From Microlunatus endophyticus (GTDB taxonomy: Bacteria > Actinomycetota > Actinomycetes > Propionibacteriales > Propionibacteriaceae), in contig NZ_BMMZ01000017.1 of the NCBI RefSeq assembly GCF_014646195.1, forward strand, positions 1 through 64,000: a stretch of DNA of 64,000 bases. The letters run 5' to 3'. The notes under the pieces were generated by a model. That model was not told where the DNA came from. It saw only the letters and a program-made list of their open reading frames with translations, and ran no database searches. Both the position numbers and the translations under genes were made by a program. The first letter of the stretch is position 1; each line of letters begins with the position of its first letter. This document shows positions 34,074-42,753 of this stretch, one piece after another.

Positions 34074-34328
34074 ATGCCGGTTGAGTTGGTGCCCGAGCTG
34101 CTGGACATCCTGGCCTGCCCCAACTGCCACGGCAGTCTTGCGGTCGACCACGATCGCGACGAGTTGGTGTGCACGGCACCGGACTGCAGCCTGGCCTATC
34201 CGGTGCGCAACGGCATTCCGGTGCTGTTGGTCGACGAGGCCAGGTCGCCGCAGCGCGAGCCGAAGCCCGCGGTGAAGACCGAGGCACAGGTCGAGGCACA
34301 GGCCGACCCGGCGCCGGACACCGAATAG
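34074..34328 (+). CDS. Trm112-family zinc-ribbon-like protein
   Basis: An 84-residue protein with a strong GAGGAGG site before ATG 34074. Residues 1-50 follow the Trm112 plan: [17 protein letters not shown] (CxxC), [27 protein letters not shown]. In other organisms Trm112 binds and stabilises methyltransferases; bacterial partners are less clear. The last ~30 residues are a Lys/Glu/Ala tail with repeats of TEAQVEAQA type. The SIS-domain gene follows seven bases later, so they share a transcript. Confidence 0.87.
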   Translation: MPVELVPELLDILACPNCHGSLAVDHDRDELVCTAPDCSLAYPVRNGIPVLLVDEARSPQREPKPAVKTEAQVEAQADPAPDTE

Positions 34329-34335
34329 TCCGGCG

Positions 34336-35376
34336 ATGCCGTTCTTCGACGACTCGCTGCTGGACGACCGGGACGCGCTCGCCGCGGCCGATCCGATGTT
34401 GCGCCGGCTCGCCCAGGCCGGGGCACGGATCCGGACCGAGGCCGAGCAGGCCACCGACGCGCTGGCGGCGGTCAGCGAGTTGTCCCGGCCGCGTGCGGTG
34501 ATCGTCGCCGGTGCCGAGGCCCGCTTGGTCCGCGCCCTGCTTGAGCCCACCTGCCCGGTGCCGTTCCTGGCCTGGCCGCGGCACGGCCTGCCGGGCTGGG
34601 TCGGCGCGTTGGACCTGGTCGTCGTGCTGGCCACCGACGGCGCGGACGCCGACCTGATCGCCACCGCCCACCAGGCCAGGCGCCGGGGCAGTCAGTTGAT
34701 CATCGCCTGTCCGCAGCCGTCGGCGATCGCCGACGAGGTCGGCGGCCGGGACACGATCATGATCCCGACCCGGACCGGGGACGTACTGGCTGCTGCCGTG
34801 GTGATGCTGGCCGCTCTGCACCGGATGCAACTCGGTCCGCAGGTCGATCCGGAGTCGGTAGCGGCTGCGTTCGACCGGGTCGCGGAGGACTGCTCGCCGT
34901 TTCTCGACGTCTCGGAGAATCCGGCCAAGGACATCGCGCTCGGGCTGGCCGAGGCGCAGCCGCTGGTCTGGGGCGGCTCGGTGCTGGCCGGCCGGGCCAG
35001 CCGGCGGGTCGCCGAGGCGTTGCGGGCTGCCAGTGGTCGGATCGCGTTGGCCGCCGACTCCAGCGAACTGCTGGCGGTGCTCGGTGGAGTGGCGCCGAAA
35101 GATCTTTTCGACGATCCGTTCGAGGATCCGCAGCCCGAGGAACGGCGGCCGGCGCTGGTGATCTTGGACGACGGTACAGGTGATCAACTCACGCTTAGAG
35201 CCCAGTACGCCCTCCGCGACGTTGCCGAACGGGCCGACATCCGGGTCTGTCCGGTGACCTTCGGCTCCGGCGGTGATCTTGACCGCTATGCCGGGCTGCT
35301 GCAGACCGGTCTGTATGCGGCCGTCTATCTCGCGCTGGGTCTTCGCCGTACGGTCTGGCAGGATGACCCGTTGTGA
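34336..35376 (+). CDS. SIS-domain phosphosugar isomerase-like protein
   Basis: A 346-residue protein of the family found between Trm112 and manA in actinobacteria, distantly related to phosphoglucose/phosphomannose isomerases. Visible elements are PRAVIVAGAEARLVRALLE, DLVVVLATDGADADLIATA, RRRGSQLIIACP (sugar-phosphate-binding SIS strand-loop pattern) and QPLVWGGSVLAGRASRRVAEAL. The catalytic activity of this family is not established to my knowledge. The stop overlaps the GTG of the CDF gene. Confidence 0.75.
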   Translation: MPFFDDSLLDDRDALAAADPMLRRLAQAGARIRTEAEQATDALAAVSELSRPRAVIVAGAEARLVRALLEPTCPVPFLAWPRHGLPGWVGALDLVVVLATDGADADLIATAHQARRRGSQLIIACPQPSAIADEVGGRDTIMIPTRTGDVLAAAVVMLAALHRMQLGPQVDPESVAAAFDRVAEDCSPFLDVSENPAKDIALGLAEAQPLVWGGSVLAGRASRRVAEALRAASGRIALAADSSELLAVLGGVAPKDLFDDPFEDPQPEERRPALVILDDGTGDQLTLRAQYALRDVAERADIRVCPVTFGSGGDLDRYAGLLQTGLYAAVYLALGLRRTVWQDDPL

Positions 35377-36407
35377 CCGACATCTCGACGAGCGGGCAAC
35401 CAGCCGGCCACAGTGACAACGACGAGCCGGAGCCGGGCCACAACAGCAATCGCGCGATCATCGCCGCGTTGGCCGCCAACACCTTCATCGCGTTACTGAA
35501 GTTCGCTGGCTGGGGACTGACCGGCGTTTCCTCGATGCTGGCCGAGGCGATCCATTCGGTGGCCGACACCGGCAACCAGTTCCTCTTGTTGGTCGGCGGG
35601 CGAAGGGCGCAAAAGGCAGCGACCGAGGAGCATCCGTTCGGTTACGGCCGGGAACGCTATGTCTTCGCCTTCATGGTGGCGATCGTGATGTTCAGCATCG
35701 GTGGCGTCTTCGCGCTGTACGAGGCCTGGCACAAGCTCCAGGAAGTGCTGGCCGGCGAGCATCACGACATGGGTCGCTGGTGGTGGGTACCAGTCGTGAT
35801 TTTGATCGGCGCGATCTGCGCCGAGGGGGCTTCGCTGCGGACCGCCCTGCGGGAGTCCGACAAGGCACGGGGCCGGCAGCGGCTCTTCAAGTACATCCGC
35901 TCGGCGAAGGCACCCGAGCTGCCGGTGGTGGTGCTGGAGGATTCCGCGGCCGTGATCGGCCTGGTCTTCGCACTCTTCGGCGTGGTGTTGACCAAGATCA
36001 CCGGACACGGGATCTTCGACGTGATCGGCACTGCCCTGATCGGCTTCCTGCTGGTCGCGGTCGCGATCACGCTGGCCACCGAGACCAAGAGCCTGCTGCT
36101 CGGCGAGGCCGCATCGCCGGACAGCATCCGGACCATCTCCGACGCTCTGATGGCCACGGAGGGGGTCGACCGGATCATCCACATGAAGACCCTGCATCTG
36201 GGGCCGGAGGAGATCATGGTCGCTGCCAAGATCGCGGTCAGCCCGACCGAGTCGGCGGCCGAGGTCGCTGCGACCATCGACCGCGCCGAGGTGGCGATCC
36301 GGTCCGCCGAGCCGATGGTCACCTCGCTCTACCTCGAGCCGGACATCTACTCCACGTCCTACCAGCCGGCCTCGCGGCCCGAGCGCCCGTCCGCGCCGTC
36401 GCACTGA
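35373..36407 (+). CDS. Cation diffusion facilitator family transporter
   Basis: A 344-residue inner-membrane metal/proton antiporter. Six hydrophobic helices run from about residue 28 to 235. [17 protein letters not shown] (helix 2) carries the HxxxD metal site, and [19 protein letters not shown] (helix 5) carries the second Asp-rich site. [16 protein letters not shown] is the conserved loop. The cytoplasmic C-terminal domain (about 245-330) is the ferredoxin-like metal sensor fold. The GTG start overlaps the upstream stop. The metal (Zn, Mn, Fe or Co) cannot be set from sequence. Confidence 0.9.
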   Translation: MTDISTSGQPAGHSDNDEPEPGHNSNRAIIAALAANTFIALLKFAGWGLTGVSSMLAEAIHSVADTGNQFLLLVGGRRAQKAATEEHPFGYGRERYVFAFMVAIVMFSIGGVFALYEAWHKLQEVLAGEHHDMGRWWWVPVVILIGAICAEGASLRTALRESDKARGRQRLFKYIRSAKAPELPVVVLEDSAAVIGLVFALFGVVLTKITGHGIFDVIGTALIGFLLVAVAITLATETKSLLLGEAASPDSIRTISDALMATEGVDRIIHMKTLHLGPEEIMVAAKIAVSPTESAAEVAATIDRAEVAIRSAEPMVTSLYLEPDIYSTSYQPASRPERPSAPSH

Positions 36408-36450
36408 GATCCCCGTGCCCAGGATGTCGCCGCCCACTAAGGTCGTGCCC

Positions 36451-36876
36451 ATGACCAAGGTGCTGGTGCTCAACGGACCGAATCTGGGCCGGCTCGGTAA
36501 ACGTGAGCCGGACACGTACGGCCACACGACTCACGCCGACCTGGTGGAGCGCCTGGTGAAGGTCGGGGCCGAGCTCGGGCTCGACATCGAGGTCCGGCAG
36601 ACCGACGCGGAGGCGGAGATGATCGGCTGGCTGCACCAGGCCGCCGACGAGCAGCTCCCGGTGGTCCTCAACCCGGCCGGTTGGAGCCATTACTCGATCG
36701 CGGTCGCCGACGCCGTCGCGCAGCGGACCGCGGACCTGATCGAGGTGCACATCTCCAACATCCACACCCGCGAGGAGTTCCGGCACCACTCGGTGATCTC
36801 CGCCTACGCGACCGGGGTGATCGCCGGGCTCGGGATCGAAGGTTACGAACTGGCGCTGCGGCGGCTGGCGGCGTGA
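36451..36876 (+). CDS. aroQ: Type II 3-dehydroquinate dehydratase
   Basis: It dehydrates 3-dehydroquinate in the shikimate pathway. The 141-residue protein has [20 protein letters not shown] (active-site Arg/Tyr loop), [15 protein letters not shown] and [32 protein letters not shown] with the catalytic His. The usual NPGAYTHTS segment reads NPAGWSHYS, a variant I have seen in actinobacterial members. ATG 36451 is chosen because the upstream ATG gives a non-conserved extension. Its 3' end overlaps the convergent membrane protein gene by 34 bases. Confidence 0.9.
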   Translation: MTKVLVLNGPNLGRLGKREPDTYGHTTHADLVERLVKVGAELGLDIEVRQTDAEAEMIGWLHQAADEQLPVVLNPAGWSHYSIAVADAVAQRTADLIEVHISNIHTREEFRHHSVISAYATGVIAGLGIEGYELALRRLAA

Positions 36877-37355
36877 TCGAGATCGGGCCAGTCCGGGACG
36901 TACGCCAGCTGGTGTGAGATCCGGCGCACCCGCCCCGGCCGGTCGTAGACGGTGGTGTCGACCCGCAGATACGGCCCGCGAAGGCCTTCGTCGACGGTGA
37001 CGACGATCCGTCGGATGGTCGCGGCCGGCACCACCTCGACCACCGCCTCGTCGGGCGGCATGATCACCCGTCGCAGCAGGGTCCTTCGGCCGACCGGTGT
37101 GCCCAGCCAGGCGGCGGCTCGTGAGGAGGACCGGATCCGTACGGTGATCACCACCGGTCGCGTACCCGGATTCTCCACCTGTACGGCGATCCGACCGGCA
37201 GGAGGCCGGAGTTGATCGTCGTCGATCGTGACCTTCAGGTCGTCGAGTTCATCGCCGTCGCGCAGTCCGAGCCAGGTCAGCACGACCAGTCCGATCAGCG
37301 CCAGGGCGAACAGCAGTACGCCGATCGCGACGACGGAACCGTGGGCGGCCGGCAT
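36843..37355 (-). CDS. Membrane-anchored hypothetical protein
   Basis: A 170-residue protein with one N-terminal membrane segment ([21 protein letters not shown], about 9-29) and a soluble region rich in beta-strand patterns ([41 protein letters not shown]). The latter suggests an immunoglobulin-like fold. I do not recognise the family. Its ATG overlaps the stop of the upstream small protein (TGATG), so the two are coupled. The last codons overlap aroQ on the other strand. Confidence 0.6.
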   Translation of the reverse strand: MPAAHGSVVAIGVLLFALALIGLVVLTWLGLRDGDELDDLKVTIDDDQLRPPAGRIAVQVENPGTRPVVITVRIRSSSRAAAWLGTPVGRRTLLRRVIMPPDEAVVEVVPAATIRRIVVTVDEGLRGPYLRVDTTVYDRPGRVRRISHQLAYVPDWPDLDHAASRRSASS

Positions 37356-37570
37356 CACGCCACGTCCAGGTGGGTGCGGACCGCACGGACCGCGGCGTCG
37401 GCACGATCCGGCCGGGACTCCGCGATCCGTCCGTAAGCTGTCAGGTGGGTCTCCCCGCAGGGGCACTCCCATCGCATGACGATCATGCCGGGCTCGAGGT
37501 TGAACAGATTGCGCACGGACTCGTCGCCGATCAGCAGCCGGCCGCGCGCCGGGCACACACCGAGGAACAT
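37355..37570 (-). CDS. Small hypothetical protein with Cys pairs
   Basis: A 71-residue protein beginning MFLGVCPARGRLLIGDESV. It has WECPCGETHLTAYGR near residue 34, so its Cys and His residues could form a small metal site of the zinc-ribbon kind. Similar short proteins occur in actinobacteria as unannotated genes. I start at the ATG with GAGG nearby rather than the ATG 14 codons upstream. It is coupled to the membrane protein downstream. Confidence 0.55.
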   Translation of the reverse strand: MFLGVCPARGRLLIGDESVRNLFNLEPGMIVMRWECPCGETHLTAYGRIAESRPDRADAAVRAVRTHLDVA

Positions 37571-37636
37571 GCCTCGATGGTGCGGCGGAGCGAAGCCGGT
37601 CGGAAGAGCCAATCGTCTCGGATTGGTTCGTATCAG

Positions 37637-39067
37637 CTAGACGGCAAGCACGGGTACGGGAGCGGTCACGCGGGCGGGGGCAGCGTAGCTCGACCAGGCC
37701 ACAGCCAGACGTTGTACCGCCTCACTGAGCAGTGCGTTGTCCAGCGCGTAGTGGATGCGGATCCGGTCCGTGCTCTGCCGGGACGGATCCAGGCCGTCGC
37801 CGGGCAGGATCGCGACTCCCTGTCGCAGCGCCGCCTGGGTGAAGGACGCGCCGTCGCCGCGGGGCAGCCGGATCCACAAGGTCTGGCCGCCGAGGGCGGG
37901 CACGGTGGTCCACTCCGGTATGGCCTCGGCCAGCTCGGCGCGCAGATGATCATGGCCGACCTGGAGGGCCCGGGACCGGCGGCGCGCCAACTCGTCCAGG
38001 ATCGGAACCAGTTGTGCGGCGGCCATCTGGACGGGGAGGTTGCCGCCGAGATCGTGGATCGCCCGGATCCGTGCGGCGCGGTTGATGATCGCCTGGGGCG
38101 CCCGGATCCACCCCACCCGGAGCCCTGCCCAGACCGACTTGGACAGCGAGCCCACTGAGATCACCGTGCCGCGCCGATCGGTGGCGATCGGCGGTGGCGC
38201 CGGTTCGTCGGCGAAGGTCAGGCCGGCCAGCACCTCGTCCTCGATGATCGGGATTCCCGCCTCTGCGGCGATCCCGGCCAGCCGATTGCGGCGCAGCGCG
38301 GGCAGTGTGGTCCCGGTGGGGTTGTGGTTGGTGGGGATCACATAGGCCAACGCCGGCCGACGGTCACGGACCGCGTGTCCGAGGCCCTCGAGCCCGAGTC
38401 CGAGGGGAAGTGTGACGGCGCCGGCCTCGCGGATCGCCTCGAGTGCACCGGTATAGGTCGGTGCCTCGACCGCGACCTGGTCTCCGGGTCGCAGCAGGCT
38501 GGTCGCCAGCAGTGACAGCGCCTGCTGGCTGCCGTTGGTGATCATGATCTGGTCCGGCTGGGTCGACATGCCGCGTTCGCAGTAGCGGCGGGCCAACGCG
38601 GCGCGCAGCCGCGGGTATCCGATCGGGTGGTAACCGACGTCGGTGAGCAGCGCCAGTTCGTCGATCGCTGATCGGTACGCCTCGATCACCTCCACCGGCG
38701 GTCGGTCCGGGGCGGCCGACGCCATGCTGATCACGCGATCATCGGGCTCCAGTCGGGCCAGGAACATCGGATCGGTCGTCGGCTCGACGCCGGTCGGTAT
38801 CGGTTCGGTGCTGCCGGCCACCCTCGTGCCGCTGCCCTGGCGGCGTACGACCCGGCCGTCCATCCGCAGTTGCTCGTAGGCGTTGACGACGGTTCCGCGA
38901 CCGACGGCCAGGGTCCTGGCCAACAGCCGCTCCGGCGGCATCCGGGTGCCAGGCTCGAGATCGCCGTCGTCGATCATTTGCCGCAAGCGGCCGGCGAGCA
39001 GGAGATACAGCGGCCCGCGGCCCGACGACCAGCGCCCGAGCAGCTCCACGACCCGACGCGCGTCCAT
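37637..39067 (-). CDS. MocR-type GntR regulator with aminotransferase domain
   Basis: A 476-residue fusion. Residues about 15-85 are a GntR winged helix (GPLYLLLAGRLRQMIDDGDL, LARTLAVGRGTVVNAYEQLRMDGRVVRRQGSG). Residues about 110-460 are a PLP aminotransferase class I fold: NGSQQALSLLATSLL, YVIPTNHNPTGTTLP, GIPIIEDEVLAGLTF, the PLP Lys in GSLSKSVWAGLRVGW and a C-terminal RIHYAL. MocR proteins usually sense PLP or an amino-acid-derived adduct and control nearby genes. A perfect 7-base inverted repeat lies 20 bases upstream. The target is unknown. Confidence 0.9.
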   Translation of the reverse strand: MDARRVVELLGRWSSGRGPLYLLLAGRLRQMIDDGDLEPGTRMPPERLLARTLAVGRGTVVNAYEQLRMDGRVVRRQGSGTRVAGSTEPIPTGVEPTTDPMFLARLEPDDRVISMASAAPDRPPVEVIEAYRSAIDELALLTDVGYHPIGYPRLRAALARRYCERGMSTQPDQIMITNGSQQALSLLATSLLRPGDQVAVEAPTYTGALEAIREAGAVTLPLGLGLEGLGHAVRDRRPALAYVIPTNHNPTGTTLPALRRNRLAGIAAEAGIPIIEDEVLAGLTFADEPAPPPIATDRRGTVISVGSLSKSVWAGLRVGWIRAPQAIINRAARIRAIHDLGGNLPVQMAAAQLVPILDELARRRSRALQVGHDHLRAELAEAIPEWTTVPALGGQTLWIRLPRGDGASFTQAALRQGVAILPGDGLDPSRQSTDRIRIHYALDNALLSEAVQRLAVAWSSYAAPARVTAPVPVLAV

Positions 39068-39087
39068 GTGGCCAAGCGTAGCCAGAT

Positions 39088-39106
39088 TGGATCGGTACGC
39101 GATCCA
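39088..39106. promoter_or_regulatory. Candidate MocR operator
   Basis: TGGATCG (39088-39094) and CGATCCA (39100-39106) form a perfect 7-5-7 inverted repeat in the 74-base gap between the DUF2786 gene and the MocR start. Autoregulation is a reasonable inference. Confidence 0.5.
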
Positions 39107-39141
39107 TTTTCGGGGCCCGATCGGTGTCGGCAACTCCGCCG

Positions 39142-40359
39142 CTAGTCGCCCCCGCCGGACAGCCGACCACGTGGCAGCACAGCCTGGTCCGCGGCGGCAG
39201 TGCCGGCCTGCCAGCCGCGCAGGTCGACCGTCCGACTGCCGCCGCGACTGACGTGCGGGAACAGTTCGTCGACAGCCTCGTCCACGGCGGCCCTGCGCTC
39301 GGCCAGCACCGGCACGAGCTCGGTGCCGTACTCGGCCGCCACCCGGTCCGAGGCCTCGGACAGCCGTTCGCCGATGCGGGTCGCGTACGCCGAGAGGAAC
39401 GATCGGCGGAAGGTGGGGGAACGGTTCACGCTGCCGGAGCGGGTGCCGTGCGCGGCCTCGGTCATCGCCCGGGTGGCCTGGACGAGCAGTGAGGTGACCA
39501 GCAGTTCGACCTGCTCGAGATCCACCTCCATGCCGATCACGGTGCTCGCGCCGGCTGCCTCGTCCCAGATCGCCCGGACCTGGTTGGCCCCGGCGACCTC
39601 CTGCACCAGCAGTGCCTTCGTCATGGCGTACGGGTTGTCGAGGTGCAGGCGGCGGGCGGAGACGTCGTAGCGCCGGCCGGGTCCTCCGGCGTTCACCAGG
39701 GCCTCGTCGATCGAGTGCCGGGCGGTCAGCTCCTGCGCCTTGGCGGTCAGCGCCTCGGCCTCGGCGCTGAAGGTGGTGGATTCGGCCTTCGCCAGCAACG
39801 CGCGAACCCGGTCGAGAAGGTCGCTGTCGCGATGGGGCCGCGGTGTCCGCACCTGTGCACCGAGCGTGGATCGGGGCGTCCGGCTCCATTGGGAGGGTGG
39901 CGGCCCGACGGGCGCCAGCGGATGCATCTGCCGCAGTCGAAGCATCAGGTGCAACACCCGGGGCCAGGCCCGGATGGGATCCGCATCGATGCCGAAGAGC
40001 CAGTCCGCGCGGCCGGTCGGACGGGGCCGCCGGATGGGGTGACCGTCAAGCTGCTGCTGCCACTCGGGTGGGAGTCGTTGATCAAGTCCGGAGCGCCGCA
40101 ACTGCTCCCGTGCCGCGGCCGCACCGAGGTCGTCCACCTTCGGGTTCTTGCGGCTGAGATAGTGCAGCAGGTCCGCCGGTTGCCAGCCTCGCTCCCAACG
40201 ATTCCCGATCATCGTGATGATCTCTTCGCCGATCACGAATTCCGGGTCGAGCCAGTCCTCGGTCGCTGCGGCGCTGGTCTCGTACAGGTCGGTGAGTTCG
40301 CGCTCGATCAGATCGGCCGGCCGACCCGACGCCGCCATCCTGACGCCGTGATCGATCAT
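39142..40359 (-). CDS. DUF2786 domain protein
   Basis: A protein of about 405 residues with an uncertain start (ATG 40359 chosen; sense-looking residues such as STEDIRRVIALRIRQ lie just before it without a good start codon). The DUF2786 signature is DLLDRVRALLAKAESTTFSAEAEALTAKAQELTARHSID at about 165-205, a helical segment common in small predicted metallopeptidase or zinc-associated proteins. The N-terminal ~150 residues include LIERELTDLYETSAAATEDW. Function unknown. It lies divergent from the LysR gene. Confidence 0.75.
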   Translation of the reverse strand: MIDHGVRMAASGRPADLIERELTDLYETSAAATEDWLDPEFVIGEEIITMIGNRWERGWQPADLLHYLSRKNPKVDDLGAAAAREQLRRSGLDQRLPPEWQQQLDGHPIRRPRPTGRADWLFGIDADPIRAWPRVLHLMLRLRQMHPLAPVGPPPSQWSRTPRSTLGAQVRTPRPHRDSDLLDRVRALLAKAESTTFSAEAEALTAKAQELTARHSIDEALVNAGGPGRRYDVSARRLHLDNPYAMTKALLVQEVAGANQVRAIWDEAAGASTVIGMEVDLEQVELLVTSLLVQATRAMTEAAHGTRSGSVNRSPTFRRSFLSAYATRIGERLSEASDRVAAEYGTELVPVLAERRAAVDEAVDELFPHVSRGGSRTVDLRGWQAGTAAADQAVLPRGRLSGGGD

Positions 40360-40557
40360 CTGCCGGATCCGCAGCGCGATGACGCGCCGGATGTCCTCCG
40401 TGCTGCCCCTTCCGCGCTGACCCTCGCGCGCAGATCGTCTCGCGCTGACCCTTCCGCATCGACCCCTCGGCTCCGGGCAACGACCATAATCGCGGTCGGC
40501 GACAATCCGGCGGCGCTGTCCACAGGCCCGCGACGGCGGGCTCCGTACACTGGCTGC

Positions 40558-41430
40558 GTGGAACTGAGGCAGCTCGAGCATTTCGTCGCGGTCGCCTCCG
40601 AGCAGCACTTCACCCGTGCTGCCGAGGCGATGCAGATCTCCCAGTCGGGACTATCGGCATCGGTGCGTGCGCTGGAGCACGAACTCGGCACGCCGTTGTT
40701 CACCCGTAGCACCCGCCGGGTGGTGCTGACCCAGGCCGGCGAGGCGCTCCTGGACGAGGCGCGGCGGACGCTGGCGAGCGCGGCGGCTGCGCGGCGCGCG
40801 GTGGAGTCCGTACGCGGTGTGCTGGGCGGGACGCTCAGTGTCGGCACCGAGCAGTGCCTGGGGGTCGTTGATCTCGGCCGTGAGCTGGCCAGGTTCCGGA
40901 CCGAACACTCCGGTGTGGAGATCCGGCTCGGCTTCGACGGCTCGGCCGATCTGGTGGAGCGGATCGCCAACGGTCAGATGGATCTGGCCATGGTGGCCGA
41001 GACCGGCGCGTTGCCCACCGGGGTGCGTACGGTCCCGGTATCGACCGAGTCGTTCGTGATCCTCTGCAATCCCGAGCACCGGTTCGCCGATCTCAAGGGA
41101 GTCACCCTGGACGAGATCGCCGAGGAGCCGCAGGTCGGCTTCCTGCCCGGCTGGGCGGCACGGTCCATCGCCGAACGGGCCTTCACCGCGGCCGGGCTGC
41201 GGACCCGGGTGACCATGGAGGTCAATGACGTCCACACCCTGCTCGATCTGGTCGGGCACGGGCTCGGTGTCGCCGTCGTGCCGGAGCATTTCAAGCACAA
41301 GCGCCCGCAGACACTGTGCTCGGTCCCGGTCAAGGAACCGGACCTGGACTGGAATGTCGCGATCGCGATCCCCGAACAACAAGGACCGGCCGGGCTCGCG
41401 TTGATGAAGCAGATCCTCGCCTCGCTCTGA
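40558..41430 (+). CDS. LysR-family transcriptional regulator
   Basis: A 290-residue regulator with a GTG start. The N-terminal HTH is VELRQLEHFVAVASEQHFTRAAEAMQISQSGLSASVRALEHELG, followed by LFTRSTRRVVLTQAGEALL. From about 90 onward it has the two-lobed co-inducer domain (GTLSVGTEQCLG, GQMDLAMVAETG, VNDVHTLLDLVGHGLGVAVVPEH). Inducer and targets are unknown. It could control the convergent aldo/keto reductase, but LysR targets are more often divergent, which here would be the DUF2786 gene. Confidence 0.88.
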   Translation: MELRQLEHFVAVASEQHFTRAAEAMQISQSGLSASVRALEHELGTPLFTRSTRRVVLTQAGEALLDEARRTLASAAAARRAVESVRGVLGGTLSVGTEQCLGVVDLGRELARFRTEHSGVEIRLGFDGSADLVERIANGQMDLAMVAETGALPTGVRTVPVSTESFVILCNPEHRFADLKGVTLDEIAEEPQVGFLPGWAARSIAERAFTAAGLRTRVTMEVNDVHTLLDLVGHGLGVAVVPEHFKHKRPQTLCSVPVKEPDLDWNVAIAIPEQQGPAGLALMKQILASL

Positions 41431-41438
41431 ACCAAGAA

Positions 41439-41502
41439 ATCCCGGCCCGGCCCCGCGACGCAGTTGTGAGCCCGGTATGTGTCGTGGGGCCGGGGCCGGG
41501 AT
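41439..41502. terminator. Long GC-rich hairpin between convergent genes
   Basis: The left arm 41439-41459 and right arm 41481-41502 pair almost completely (about 20 pairs, one mismatch, one bulge) around a 21-base loop. It begins eight bases after the LysR stop and lies before the convergent aldo/keto reductase. It fits a bidirectional terminator without a T-tract. Confidence 0.65.
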
Positions 41503-41589
41503 GGCCGGACCGGATTGCTCCGGTTCATGATCATCGCGACCGGCGGCGGTTAAGGGAGTGCCGTGGTCGCGGTGATCACATTCGGGGGA

Positions 41590-42579
41590 TCACCAGGCGT
41601 AGTCCTCTGGTGCCGTCTTGTAACCCGGGAAGATCTCGTCCAAACGATCCAGGACGCCCTGTTCGAGCCTCAGCTCGACCGCGCGAACGGCGCTGTCGAA
41701 CTGGTCCGCGGTCCGCGGGCCGATGATCGGGGCGGTGATGCCCGGACGGTGCAGCAGCCAGGCCAGACCAAGATCACCGGGCTCCACGCCCAGCTCGTCG
41801 GCGAGGTTCTCGTAATCGGTCAGAGCGTCGCGATTGGCCTCCAGCGCTTCCTTCGCGCGACCCTCGTAGCGCCGTACGCCTTCCCGCTCCTTCTTCACCA
41901 CGCCGCCGAGCAGACCACCGAGCAGTGGCGACCAGGGGATGATGCCCAGGCCGTAGTGCTGCGCTGCCGGGATGACCTCGCGCTCGATGTCACGGGTCAT
42001 CAGGTTGTAGAAGGACTGCTCGCTGACCAGACCGAGGAAATTCCGCTGCGCGGCAGCCGCCTGGGCCTGCGCGATGTGCCAGCCGGAGAAGTTGGACGAG
42101 CCGACGTAGATGATCTTGCCCTGCTGGGTGGCCACCTCCATGGCCTGCCAGATCTCCTCCCACGGAGTGTCGCGATCGACGTGGTGGAACTGGATCAGGT
42201 CGATGTGGTCGGTCTGCAGCCGCTTCAGGCTCTCGTCGATGGCGCGGCGGATGTTGACCGCGGAGAGCTTGCCGGCGTTGGGCCAGCTGTCATCGGCGCC
42301 CTCGAACGGCATCGCGCCGTAGAGCTTGGTGGCCAAGACCGTACGCTCCCGGCGTCCGCCGCCCTGGGCGAACCAGTTGCCGATGATCTCCTCGGTGCGG
42401 CCGGGGTAGATCTGTCGGCCGTAGCCATTGGCGGTGTCGAAGAAGTTGATGCCCGCATCGTGTGCGGCGTCCATGATCTTGTGTGAGTCGGCCTCTTCGG
42501 TCTGCGGGCCGAAATTCATCGTGCCCAGGCAGATCCGGGATACGGACAGGCCGGTGCGCCCGAGGTGCGTGTACTCCAT
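41590..42579 (-). CDS. Aldo/keto reductase
   Basis: A 329-residue NADPH-dependent TIM-barrel reductase. The active-site tetrad is visible: Asp and Tyr in FFDTANGYG, Lys in VLATKLYG, His in IQFHHVDRDTP. GRTGLSVSRICLGTMNFG opens the barrel, and APIIGPRTADQFDSAVRAV holds the cofactor phosphate-binding site. The start is the ATG giving MEYTHLGR. The natural substrate is unknown. It diverges from ahcY. Confidence 0.88.
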   Translation of the reverse strand: MEYTHLGRTGLSVSRICLGTMNFGPQTEEADSHKIMDAAHDAGINFFDTANGYGRQIYPGRTEEIIGNWFAQGGGRRERTVLATKLYGAMPFEGADDSWPNAGKLSAVNIRRAIDESLKRLQTDHIDLIQFHHVDRDTPWEEIWQAMEVATQQGKIIYVGSSNFSGWHIAQAQAAAAQRNFLGLVSEQSFYNLMTRDIEREVIPAAQHYGLGIIPWSPLLGGLLGGVVKKEREGVRRYEGRAKEALEANRDALTDYENLADELGVEPGDLGLAWLLHRPGITAPIIGPRTADQFDSAVRAVELRLEQGVLDRLDEIFPGYKTAPEDYAW

Positions 42580-42599
42580 ATCGACCAGCCTCACCGACG

Positions 42600-42753
42600 G
42601 CCCTCAATTAGTCAAACAGTGAAAAGTGGTGGGATTGAGAAGCAGCGGTGATGGATCCGCTGCAGGCTCCGGGATCGGTTGACTGGCGCCACGATCGGTG
42701 AAGGATCGTCGATGATTGCCGCCTCGGCCAACCGACCCGATAGATTGGCCGAC
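42600..42753 (+). promoter_or_regulatory. Structured leader/promoter region of ahcY
   Basis: Two perfect stems are visible: GCAGCGG (42642-42648) with CCGCTGC (42657-42663), and ACGATC (42691-42696) with GATCGT (42704-42709). AGGCTCCGGG follows the first stem, faintly like part of the SAH-riboswitch core, but the remaining consensus is not found. Treat it as a possible regulatory leader only. Confidence 0.3.

Noticed and set aside
42642-42709. SAH riboswitch upstream of ahcY
   Set aside because: Stems exist but the conserved core sequence is not complete, so it is kept only as a possible leader, not called a riboswitch.
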